Of a DNA stretch of 64,000 bases, positions 53,520 to 63,440 are shown piece by piece. This stretch comes from Brachypterus glaber. Taxonomy: Eukaryota; Arthropoda; Insecta; Coleoptera; Kateretidae. Each line of letters begins with the position of its first letter. Positions within the stretch are counted from its first letter, which is position 1. The notes below the pieces were generated by a model. The model was not told the DNA's origin and did no database searches. It worked only from the letters and a program-made list of their open reading frames with translations. Location of the stretch: assembly GCA_958510825.1 (NCBI GenBank), contig OY294045.1, positions 12,885,916-12,949,915 of the forward strand, given 5' to 3'. The translations under genes and the position numbers were made by a program.

Positions 53520-53944
53520 ATCTTTGCTAATAACAAATCGTCTGATCTCTCTACCGTGAAACACCCAGTACAAGTTGCTCCGGAAATAAGCCCTACGGCC
53601 CTCTTACAGGTCCGTCTATAAAATGTTGACTGATTCAATGAAAGAATTTTTTCTAATATGATTTCTGCCACTCAAATTATCTTTTTCAGTCCGCAAAGGG
53701 TAAAGTAGTCATTTCGCCAAAGAGCCACTTAAAACAAATAAAAATCACACGTGTTCATAATCCTATATTGTTATTATTTTAAATTGACATCCATGAATTA
53801 AGCGTAATTACATGGTTTCATTTTATTCATCTACTCACGTATCATTTAATTGTGGTTCTTTTCATACTATAATATGTCGGTTATTATTGGTAGTAAGTAG
53901 AAATACTCGTCCAAGTCATACCGGCAGAAAATAAGCCAACTAGG
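53520..53944. other. Spacer with a family F end
   Basis: 'ccggaaataagccctacgg' and 'ccctcttacagg' near 53580-53610 resemble F blocks. Otherwise nothing. Confidence 0.4.
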
Positions 53945-54450
53945 TTAGTATATTAAAGTACTAGTTTAAACGAGCCGCTTGCGGCGAGTTTTCTAAATTA
54001 CTAGTGCGCTAAAAACGTGTTAAGAAACGTGCGCTTTATACAATTTTTTCTATTTTGCTCTAAAATTAAAAAAAAACTTACATTTAAATTGATGACTGAT
54101 TTAGGGATTTTTGTTTTGGATTGGCATTACAGTTTACACCATGTTTAAAATTCTAAGAACAAATGGTATTTTGATATATTTTATAGTCATCTCTTTTCTT
54201 TTTTACTGCAATTAACCAAGCCGCAATTTTAACATAGTAAAAATAACCTAAACACAAAATTTTGTAGAAAATTCAACTTTGCGACATTGACAGTCCAAAA
54301 AGTCCAAACCAAAAAGTCCAAACGTCAAGCGATAGGCCAAGTTTGTTGCCAACCCAAAAGAACAAGAAGTACAGACCTCTTTTGGGTCTATAAGAACACG
54401 CAAAATGCGTGTGATTATGAGCTTATAAGAGTCGCAAAATAGAAAAATTG
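53945..54450 (+). repeat. Family N hairpin-plus-tail repeat, copy 2
   Basis: The tail matches 19420-19800. The hairpin part has been remodelled: it still has agtatattaaagta and 'actagtgcgctaaaaac', but with an added aacgagccgcttgcggcgagtt core. So the core is present in one N copy and absent in the other. Confidence 0.8.
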
Positions 54451-54600
54451 TATTTTATTTTCCCATTTTGAAAATTTTAAAATGTCGGGAATTTCCCGAG
54501 GCTTTAATTGGTAAATAATTTGAACCAATATATTACTAATTATAACCATAACCGCAAGTTTGTTAAGCAATCCGAAAAGCCTTTAAGTATGTTTCTAATC

Positions 54601-54970
54601 AACGACTAACAATTCTTCTCTCTAGAATACGCATACCTTTAATATAAAGTATCGCCAACATCTCGGTTTGTTCGTAAACAAATAGTTGGTATATTCAGGC
54701 CTGAACAATAACAATTACCAGTAACTGTTATTGTTGTCTCTGTTAGAACAAAGCGTGCGAGTAAGACAGATAAATGTATATGTTGGCTAGGTTTTTTTCA
54801 GGTAGTTGGTATATTCAGGCCTGAACAATAACAATTACCAGTAACTGTTATTGTTGTCTCTGTTAGAACAAAGCGTGCGAGTAAGACAGATAAATGTATA
54901 TGTTGGCTAGGTTTTTTTCAGTTTTTACAAATGAAATGCCTATTCTAGAGAGAATAGTTATTAGTTCGTT
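54601..54970. mobile_element. Mutator-like foldback MITE with 10-bp target duplication
   Basis: GTTTCTAATC at 54591-54600 is repeated at 54971-54980. Inside, the ends aacgactaacaattcttc and the complement of gaatagttattagttcgtt are inverted and share 'tctctctagaata'. Target duplications of 9-10 bp with longish inverted ends are characteristic of Mutator-type elements; no transposase is present. Confidence 0.7.
54683..54922. repeat. Exact 120-bp tandem duplication
   Basis: Two units from 'tagttggtatattcaggcc' to 'ttggctaggtttttttca' are identical. Each contains the inverted pair acaataacaattaccag / aactgttattgttgt. Confidence 0.95.
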
Positions 54971-54980
54971 GTTTCTAATC

Positions 54981-55953
54981 CACAACACAAGTTTTAAAAA
55001 ATGTTAAGTCCCCCGTCATGAAGTGAAACATAAAAAAACTTTGTACCAAAAAAATTAAATTGTGAAAATTGAAAAAAAAAATAAAATAAGAAACGAATTT
55101 AAGGCCAAAAACCCTAGGTATTTTATTTGAAAAAAAAAGTTTTTTAAACCAAATTTTTAGCTAAAAATAATAAAATTAGCCCACCTCCACTCATTTAAAA
55201 ATTGCAAAAACTTATTCTTGGGAACAACCCTTTTTTTGTCGGTTACAAAATGATCATTCAAATACATATCGGGTAAAATTTCTCCCAATGGCATATAATT
55301 GCTTTACCTTGAGGTAGGCAACATATTAAACACCTAAATTATTTTTTGCCTACCTGCAATGAATTACAATGGGGTGAGAATATCAAACGTAGAAGCGTAT
55401 CTATAAAAAAGGGTTAACTATTATTTACACCCCATTTCGTAAGTGAAAGTGCAATAGCTTTTCACTTTTTTTATCCCTGGTAGGGTGTTTCTTTTTATCA
55501 AACATTTAATAAATCTTACTCAGATATCTCAGCAAATAGGTTTCACTAATTTATTAACCTGAATTATTAAAATTTACAGATAATTGAGTCTACCTACCAG
55601 TGTACAAAAAAGAGATTATATCGGGACACCGGAGGTAAAGGACACCATGTCCATTTTTTGTGAAATAGAGTTATCACCATGTCCTTGATGTGCATTTTTC
55701 GCTTTATATAGAGCTACAGAGTAATATATCCAGTTACTATAAATAACGGAAATAATATAATGGAAAACTAAATGTCCATGCATTTAAATAAACAAAATCA
55801 AAAAATTGCTCTCCTGAAAAATTAAGTTCTTCTACGATCTAATAGAAAATTTAACATTTCTACAAAAACAAATGAAGTTTTCTGACCGAAAAATTACCTA
55901 TTTCTTAGCATTTTACTTTTCTGCTCGTTACCATGACAGCAAGCGCTTGAATT
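54981..55953. other. Unassigned region
   Basis: No gene before the LINE. 'gggacaccggaggtaaagg' and 'acaccatgtcc' near 55625 are not repeated elsewhere. Confidence 0.4.
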
Positions 55954-56892
55954 TTGCGCGCTAATTCTGATGGTCACACAAAAACATATAGGTCGGAACC
56001 CGTGGATACGCATATAGGAGTCCCACAGGGCTCGATTTTGGGACCAATTCTTTTTGTACTTTTTATTAATGATCTTCCAGCATACATTAAGCAATTTCTG
56101 ATAATGTATGCTGATGATACATCTCTATTAATTTCCTTTAAATCTGAAAATGACCTAAAATTATACCTATCCATAGTCTGTCAACATCTATCTATTTGGT
56201 TTAATGCAAATTCACTTTATTTAAACATTTCAAAAACTACCTATATGCGTTTCCGTACTGTTCAGAACCAGAACGTAGCTACTGTAAATTTATCAGTAAA
56301 TGGTATAGACTTGAACACATCTAAAACTGTTCCTTTCTTGGGAATGACTATAGATGACACGCTTGGTTGGCATACACACTGTGAAAAGCTTATCAAGCAA
56401 CTCAGTTCTATGTGCTACCAAGTAAGATCTCTAAGTCGTATCCTATCCTATGCCCAGCTAATCATGTTTTACCATGCTCACATTAATTCGAGAATATCAT
56501 ACGGTGTCTTGCTTTGGGGACTATCTTCAAACCTTGAAGATGTCTTTATTGCACAGAAGCGTATTATACGCTCCATAGCAAGGGTTAAACATGATTACCA
56601 CTGTAAGGAACTGTTTCAAAAATATAGGATTTTACCCCTCCCCTGTATTATTATACTGGAGCTTCTTACACATGTGTATAAAAATAGGGCTGATTTCAGG
56701 AAAAATAACTCTGTCCATGCACATAACACTAGATCTGCCCAAAACATTCACCAACCTTGGCGCAGACTCCAATTAACTGGTGACAAATCTCCATTTATAA
56801 AAGGAGCCAAACTTTTTAATAAGATCCCTGATAAGATTAAAAATTCTAAAAATCTGCGCCTGTCCGCAGCAAGGTATCAAAGTACTTGTTAG
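55954..56892 (+). pseudogene. Reverse transcriptase, C-terminal half (Jockey/CR1-like)
   Basis: 312 codons. GVPQGSILGPILF at residues 22-34, INDLP, catalytic YADDTSLL (52-59), FLGMTIDDTLGWHTH in the thumb, RISYGVLLWG, and the tail with LELLTHVYKN, HNTRSAQNIH and KLFNKIPDKIK. The first part of the palm, the fingers and the endonuclease are missing. Close to the end (about 56855-56870) the frame shifts: the listed ORF stops at TAG, while the next frame reads KVSKYLLGKCYYKLNDFEW, the normal C-terminal end of such proteins. No other damage seen, so it is moderately young. Initiation at 55954 is only the first ATG. Confidence 0.9.
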
Positions 56893-57085
56893 GAAAATGC
56901 TACTATAAACTAAACGACTTTGAATGGCCTTCCACTAGCGATGGTAGCAACTAATAAAAATAATACTATCTAGGCACAGTAAATCGGATTTTATTTTGTA
57001 TGTTATGTACTTATTTATTATTTATATGTAATCCTTATTGACTTATTCAATAACATGTATTTGTTCCATGAATGAAAATAAATTT
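55954..57085 (+). mobile_element. 5'-truncated Jockey/CR1-like LINE
   Basis: Holds the C-terminal half of the RT protein, then a 3' UTR of about 150-200 bp ending near 'gaaaataaatttatctta'. No RNase H part, as usual in Jockey and CR1 groups. I could not find the target duplication; 5' edge near 55975 is approximate. Confidence 0.8.
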
Positions 57086-57094
57086 ATCTTAGGC

Positions 57095-57390
57095 AACCGG
57101 CAAGTCAATCGTAAAACAGCTGTCAACTTGACAGTGTCAAGTATATGCTACGGGAGGTAGTGATCTGCCATTTTGTTAATATAAAATTATTATTTATCTT
57201 TAATCAAATCTCAACTTCGTGTGCTAAATATTTCTGTGTTAAATATTTGTTGTTTAGAAATTATGGAGAGTTATAGTGATGAAAAAATAATTCATCTTGT
57301 TTCCAAGATATTCCAATTTTCTGTTTCACTTTTTTTAACAGAAATTACTACAATTTATTTTAACACGTTCACTGTTCAATTACCTATTTT
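57095..57390. other. Spacer with a possible MADF-like start
   Basis: An ATG at 57263 begins MESYSDEKIIHLVSK, which resembles the first helix of MADF DNA-binding domains, but the likeness ends after about 12 residues. Leader-like sequence lies upstream ('gacagtgtcaagtatatgc'). Too short to call a gene. Confidence 0.3.
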
Positions 57391-57492
57391 GGAGTGTTAC
57401 GCCCATGTTAATGGTATAGAAAAATAGCGTTACAGGGGGGGTGGGGGCCCAAAATGATCAAAATTTGCTGTACATAATACTTGAACGCTCCC
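57391..57492 (-). mobile_element. Family H MITE, partial
   Basis: 'ggagtgttacgcccatg', 'taatggtatagaaaaatag' and 'cgttacagggggggtgg' match the complement of 9046-9150. Ends tacataatacttgaacgct then ccc and TA. Confidence 0.75.
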
Positions 57493-57499
57493 TATCTAG

Positions 57500-58068
57500 T
57501 TTTCCTGATACGTTATAACATATCGTTATGTTAAATGTTAAAAAAAAAGTTTGATTTCTAATGGCCTTTAAAAAACACCAAAAAAGCGTGTTTTCGAACT
57601 TTAAAAACAAGGGGGTGTTTTTTCACTTATATCTCGGGACAGAAAATTTCAATCTCAAATCCGATTTCTCAGAATTAACGAGTATTAAAAAAGAAACGAA
57701 TTGAGCTACAAAACAAATTAAAATCTTTAGTAATAACTGAGAAATAGGCGTTTAAAAAATGTTTAACTTTTTTTAAGTTTTTTTTTTAACTTTTCTCGAA
57801 AACCGTTAAAGACATTCAAAAAAACAAAATATTTTTAAAATCTGCGTAAAAAAATGTATCTTTTAGATGTATAATGTCCTTGAAAAAAAAAATAGGGCTG
57901 AAAACAATGATATTTAACTTTTTATTTTCAAAAAAGAAGTAGCATTTATCTCCGAACCCCGAGCCAAAGTCAACAAATGGAGGTCAAATTCGTGTTCAGC
58001 ATCAAAAAGTAAATCGAAAATGATCAGACAAAATAGAAAGATATGTTTTTTTTGTCTACCAGTGTTAT
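57500..58068 (+). repeat. Repeat S, copy 2
   Basis: Same order as 52020-52590. The short minus-strand ORF here is a shadow. Confidence 0.85.
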
Positions 58069-58744
58069 AAGTCGGTATTTCAGGGTATCTTACATATATG
58101 CTTCTATGGAAATTTTTACGAATCTGTCTATAATAACCAGTTGCCATTTTTTTACACATTACATATTTTTACACGATTAGGTAGTTTAATTTTCTTGGTC
58201 AAGTTGCAAGGAAACTTTAGGGGAAGCAAAACTCGACCGGGAGGGACGCACCACCTCTAATTTCTGAAATTATATCATGTTTTCCAGACTTTAATAAAAA
58301 TATGGACTGTGAATTAACATAATAATTTATTAAAATATCATATTTCAAGATAAAATGACAATATGTACATATCTAAAATACGTCACGCAATAATGTCTAG
58401 TAAAATGAATGATAGTGTTACTCTTTACATCCCGTAGTGCTAGAAGAGTGTTATATTACAATACAAATGGTTATTTTTTTTTTAAATAAATTGGAGTTTC
58501 AAAAATCTACCACTTTGTTCCTCTTCGAATTATTTTTTTTTTCATTATCTATAAATGTCCCTTTAAAATATTGTTTAGTTTTTAGCTGCTGGGTTTTGCT
58601 GTTTTTTAGATAATAATTATTTTCAGCAAATAGACAAATAGACAAATTTTTGAAATATGGAAAAACTTTGAAAAATCGGAAAAAAAAGAAAATATATATG
58701 AATATTTAATAAAAAAGTTCGATTTTATCAGGAAGAAGAGTCCA
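58069..58744. other. AT-rich spacer
   Basis: 'gtagtgctagaagagtgtt' near 58435 is the complement of 'ctcttctagcactac' at 52597, next to repeat S copy 1. No gene. Confidence 0.4.
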
Positions 58745-58798
58745 TTAACACGTTTGCTGCCGACGGCAGTGGTATAGAATATAGCTGTCGCGTTCAAA
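58745..58798 (+). mobile_element. Single piggyBac-like end
   Basis: TTAA then cacgtttgctgccgacgg, the same end as the next element; no partner end is clear. Confidence 0.45.
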
Positions 58799-58904
58799 AT
58801 TAATTTCCTGCCTTATTCGTAGAGATAGAAAACTGAATTTAATTTTATTTTGTAGAGGATTGTTTAAGCTTTAAAACGATGTATTGCAAAGATATTTTCC
58901 TTAA

Positions 58905-58987
58905 CACATTCGCTGCTGGTTGTAATTTGTATAGTGCCCCCTAAGCCAACAAATGACGCCACTTATGCATCATGGGCAGCGAACGTG
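58905..58987. mobile_element. piggyBac-like palindromic MITE, 83 bp
   Basis: Ends cacattcgctgc and gcagcgaacgtg are inverted, flanked by TTAA at 58901-58904 and 58988-58991. TTAA target duplication is the hallmark of piggyBac. Confidence 0.75.
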
Positions 58988-58991
58988 TTAA

Positions 58992-59437
58992 ACAACTAAA
59001 ACAATTTATTGGTAGGCTAAGTGATAAAATTAAAATAAATAGGAACAAGTCAGGCGTATAGAAACACTTGAAATAGACTAATTCAAAATACCTTTAATAT
59101 AGTTATTAAAAACAATAAAAAAACCTAAATAATGATGAGCGGTAGTGCATTATCTTTTTATTTTTTTTTGTACCTGTTTAAAAAAAAAATAAAATAAAAT
59201 AATTTAACAAAAAATCAGTTAGATAAAAAATACTATGTATATTTATAGTACCCGTCATGTGTAACAATATGCATAAGTTTTTATTCATTTTATTATTAAC
59301 CCTATCTCACAAATAATTTAGTTCCGCTAGATTCATCATATTTGGCACTGTGCGGTAGGTACAAAAAAAAACTGTGCCCACACGCGATATAAAGAAATCA
59401 TATTTTACAAAGTATATCGAGAAAAAAAGGACAATCT
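58992..59437. other. AT-rich spacer
   Basis: Nothing recognised. Confidence 0.4.
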
Positions 59438-59447
59438 ATGGCAGGGG

Positions 59448-60361
59448 TCCCACCGATTTTTTTTTAATTTTTTTATGATTTTATGACAATTTTAGACATT
59501 TTATGACAAATTTTTTGACAATATTTGGGCAAAAAAGTGTTACAATTTGAAATTTCATAAAAAAAGCAAGAAAGCTCTAGCACACTAGGCGAAATTTTTT
59601 ACAAATTTCAAGCTTAAATGTTTAAAACTTAACTTAAAAAAAAGTGACGACTAAAAACATGGTCTTCAGCCCTTTATTAACTAAATTAGCGCCCCAGGCG
59701 AATTGTTTTACGAATTTTATTAACTTCTGACGTTTTTTAATTTAATATTGTTTAACTCTTGACCAGGGGCTATTGCCCCGCTTTTTGTTTTATCGTGGGG
59801 GAGTGTAAAGTAAAATTTGCTGACTAAATTTTTCTCCCCTCCCAAAAATTGTCATTGTCAAACTCGAATTTAAAAAAAAGTGACAATTAAAAGCATGGTC
59901 GTCAGCCCTTTATTAACTGAATTATCGCCGCAGGCGATTTTTTTACGAATTTTGTTAGTTTTTTTTAATTTAATATTGTTTAACTCTTTACTACTACAGT
60001 TTTAAATCAAAGAAAAATGGTAAAAGCCCTAGCACCACAGGCGAAAATTTTTACAAATTTGATAGTCTATTTTAATTTTAAAACAGTGCACTGCACTACC
60101 AGATTGTAAGAGTTCAACACTGCGTGATTGTTTTCCTTATTTAATAAACTGAAAACAAATTTCGAGATTTTGCGAGACTTTTTATAAACAATCAAAGACA
60201 GAAAAGACAAAAAAATCTCTCCCAGGTCCCTCGAAAGTAAAAAATATGATTATTTTATGAAATTTTATGACTTTTATGACAGTGATTTAATTTTATGACG
60301 ATTTTAGAACAATCTGGGTCATTTTATGACATGTTATTATTTTATGACAAGTGGGAGGCCT
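59448..60361. mobile_element. hAT-like non-autonomous element with internal repeats
   Basis: Left end caggggtcccacc, right end gtgggaggcctg in complement, both followed inward by 'ttatgacaattttagac'-type words. Inside, units at 59640-59760 and 59878-59998 are about 238 bp apart and near-identical ('catggtcttcagcccttta', 'gccccaggcgaattg'). Parts with 'ctagcaccacaggcg' and 'ctagcacactaggcg' flank them. No 8-bp duplication could be confirmed. Confidence 0.6.
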
Positions 60362-60698
60362 GCTATTGAGAGTATACCATGGACTGAGAAGCATTACATG
60401 TCTTGACAGCTTGTTTTATATTAGGCATACCTATTATCATTTTTTGTCACACCGTAATTTCCTATAAATAGGTAATTACGAAAATAACATTCATATAATT
60501 TTTATATTTTAAATTTTAGATGACAAATCTATTATATGGCATGTAATAATGGAAAAAAATATTATTAAATTATACAGTAAAATACACTAGTTTACAAAAA
60601 TTTTATTTTCACTTTTTTTAATGTAATGTTTTCAATCTAAATATGCAAAAGAAAAGATTTTTGCATTGGGAAGTTTAAGATACTAATTCCGATTATTC

Positions 60699-60776
60699 CT
60701 ATATTCAGGTTATTCCTATATTTAGGTTATTCCTATATCTAGGTTATTCCTATATTTAGGTTATTCCTATATTTAG
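60699..60776. repeat. Tandem 17-bp repeat (aggttattcctatattt)n
   Basis: Five units with one or two changes. Confidence 0.92.
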
Positions 60777-60838
60777 GTATAAAGTTTAAAAAAAGGAAGC
60801 CTTTTTACCACATTCGGTTTAAGCATGCCATACTATTA

Positions 60839-61694
60839 CAGTCCAGTCAAATAATAAATGTAAATGTACACGGGCTGATATTTTAAAGGGTATAAGTTTA
60901 TGGTAACAAAACACCCCTGTTAGTTTTTCACCAGGTGATTTGCTTAAGGGGTGCCCGATATCTTGAATTTTAGAGGTGAGTTGCTTAATATGCATCTTAC
61001 GATAAAAATGCATATTACCAATTTTGCTAAGGAGAAAATTTCCAACGATTTTTGTTTGGTTCATTTTTTTAATATATTAATAGCAATCGAGTTAAGTCAA
61101 AAATAGCAATGTTGGAGGTGAAATTGTTTTTTTTTTATTTTTTAGCCAAATTATTTATCTTAGGATAAAAGTGGTTAAAAGCAAACTTGTAGCTCTTGAA
61201 ATTCTCTATAAGTTTCATATATTATAAATTTTAATAGGTACTTTGGTACGGTTACAGAGGGCGCAACTCGTCTTACAGCGCCCACTGTACCAAACTACTT
61301 ATTATTATTATACCAAACTACTTATTATTATTATACCAAACTACTTATTATTATTATTATTCCTAATATATGGAAATTATAGAAAGGTTTAAGAGCTAGA
61401 AGTTTGATGAGAGCCACTTTTCTCCTCCGATAAATAACCTGCCTGACAACTCGAAAAAAAAACAATTTCACCCCCAACGGGGCCATTTTTGAATTAATGT
61501 ATTAAGAAAATGATCCCAACAAAAATTGTTGTAAAATTTTTATCCTAAAATTCATGATAGCGGACACCCCTACGCAAATGAGCCTGTGAAAAACTAACAC
61601 TAGTGTTCTATTACTATCCACTACTACCCTTTAGAATATCAGCCACTGTTCATTTATTGCAATTTAACATAGGAATTTCTCGTTGACTGGACTA
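60839..61694. mobile_element. Repeat T foldback, about 856 bp
   Basis: Copies of repeat T face each other at 60839-61062 (minus) and 61480-61694 (plus). Outer ends are cagtccagtcaa and ttgactggact. TA precedes the left end. Centre contains a hairpin with 'agagggcgcaac' and 'cagcgcccac', and a 21-bp trinucleotide-rich tandem repeat. The minus-strand ORF at 60819-61064 is a shadow. Confidence 0.7.
61296..61362. repeat. Tandem 21-bp repeat (taccaaactacttattatta)n
   Basis: Three units, the last extended by TTA steps. Confidence 0.9.
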
Positions 61695-61716
61695 TTATTT
61701 TTTTTGTAAATTTGTG

Positions 61717-62485
61717 CAGTGGTGGCATTAAATATCGGGACAAACAATTTTTCATATATTATAGTGGGTCTCGTGTCATCTTTTAGAAAACGTTAAAATA
61801 TGTCAGATGTTTGTTTATTTTTTGGTGTTATATGAGTAGTTTGTGAAAAAAGTGTTTTTTTATCTTAACTTTAATTTAAAGTGAGTTTACTTATCTTGTA
61901 AATTTAAGAGAAAAAATGCTCATGCCTTAGTATGATATGGATGAGGTTCAGTTTTAGTGAAAACAGTTCAAGAAATAGATCTGTTTCTTAAAAAATGTTT
62001 TATTGGTGAAGCAATTTTGAATTATATAAGAAAACCCGAGAAAAACAAGGTGCAGTTGCCGTATACTAAATTTTTTTTTCGCTTACCTCAGTGCGGCTCT
62101 TCAGTAATGAATTCTTAAACTTAAATCCATTTTCAGTAGTGTGTTTTTAGCTTTACTGAAGAGTAAAATTAGGTATGTGTTTTTTTAATGAATATTAAAC
62201 ACATATTCTTTAGTTATATAGTACAATTTTGATCCAAAGATTATCAATTTTATTATTATTTAAATAATTACAACATTTGTGTAAAATTTAATGAATATAT
62301 ATTTATTAATAAACATTAATTTATTAATTTAATATTTTTTAACAGTAAACTTCAAATAAATAATTCAGTTATGTCAAAGTAACCTAGTTTTTAATTTTTA
62401 AAATAATCCCATGTTAATCCATGAAAAAAATATAAAAATGACACGATTTTTTTTGAGGTTGTCCCGATATTTAATGCCACAACTG
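61717..62485. mobile_element. Tc1/mariner-like element, 769 bp, decayed
   Basis: Ends cagtggtggcattaaatatc and the complement of gatatttaatgccacaactg, extended by gggacaa. The CAGTGGTGGC form is usual in Tc1-like ends. TA remains only on the right (62486-62487). No transposase ORF. It lies 22 bp from the repeat T foldback. Confidence 0.75.
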
Positions 62486-62729
62486 TACCTTGTAAACTAG
62501 TGTTAATAATTCTTTTAGTGTATTGGTAGAAAAAAAGTATTTCATAAGTAGTATTTAATATTAATATTTAATGTACCTACCATGTGGCATTTTTTGTAAT
62601 CTTACGATTTATGAGAAATTCCATTTTTTTTATCACGCAATATATCGACTAATAAACGATGGAATTTTTAATATAAGAATATAAATTGTTATTATAAATA
62701 TACAATTTACTGATATTAAAAGTTTTTAC
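62486..62729. other. AT-rich spacer
   Basis: Nothing recognised. Confidence 0.4.
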
Positions 62730-63440
62730 TTAGAAAATTACTTTTTGTATTTTGTCTTAATTTTTAACTTTAAATAAACAAGCCGTGAAGATATGTAATG
62801 CTACGCATCCCATTATATACTATTAACAGTAAATGGTATATTGCATTTTAACAAATAAAAAAATTAAAAAAAAAACTTGATAAAAATTTTACAATTTTTT
62901 TTATTTTCTTTATGAAAAAACGAAACATTTTTGAAAAAACTTTTTAAAAAAATTAAAATAAAGAAATAAAATAAAATATTTTTTTTAATAAAGGGCTGTC
63001 CATATATTACGTAACGCAAATTGTACCAAAATTCATACACTTCATACCCCGGTTCTTGCGTTATTAAAGGCTGTAGAGATTTTATATTTTGGCTACCCCC
63101 CTGATACCCCCCTATTTGGGGGGTAGCCAAAATATGAAATCTCTACATCCTTTAATAACGCCAGAAACGAGGTATGAAGTGTATGAATTTTGGTACAATT
63201 TGCGTTACGTAATATATGGACAGCCCCTAAGAGCATTTTTTTTTAATCAAAAACTTTTTGAAAAAAAAACGAAAAGTTTTTTTTTTTAATTACTTTCTGT
63301 ATTTTGTCTTAATTTTTAACTTTAAATAAACAAGCCGTGAAGATATTTAATGCTACGCATCCCATTATACACTATTCACAGTAAATGGTATATTGCATTT
63401 TCCCAAATATGAAAAATTAAAAAAAAAAAACTTGAAAAAA
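62730..63440 (+). repeat. Direct repeat pair around a palindromic MITE
   Basis: 62735-62890 and 63283-63445 are near-identical: 'gtattttgtcttaattttt', 'caagccgtgaagatat' and 'gctacgcatcccattata'. Spacing is about 545 bp, with the MITE between. Confidence 0.85.
62992..63227. mobile_element. TAA-flanked palindromic MITE, 236 bp
   Basis: agggctgtccatatattacg and its complement, TAA at 62989-62991 and 63228-63230. The arms run almost to the centre ('ttgtaccaaaattcatac', 'tttggctacccccc'). Two ORFs on opposite strands read nearly the same peptide because of the palindrome and are not genes. Harbinger-like by TSD length (inference). Confidence 0.85.

Noticed and set aside
55894..56174. Minus-strand ORFs under the RT half
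   Set aside because: Shadows of the plus-strand reverse transcriptase.
62864..63289. Two opposite-strand ORFs with shared MATP...GGSQN peptides
   Set aside because: Produced by the palindromic MITE; same peptide on both strands.
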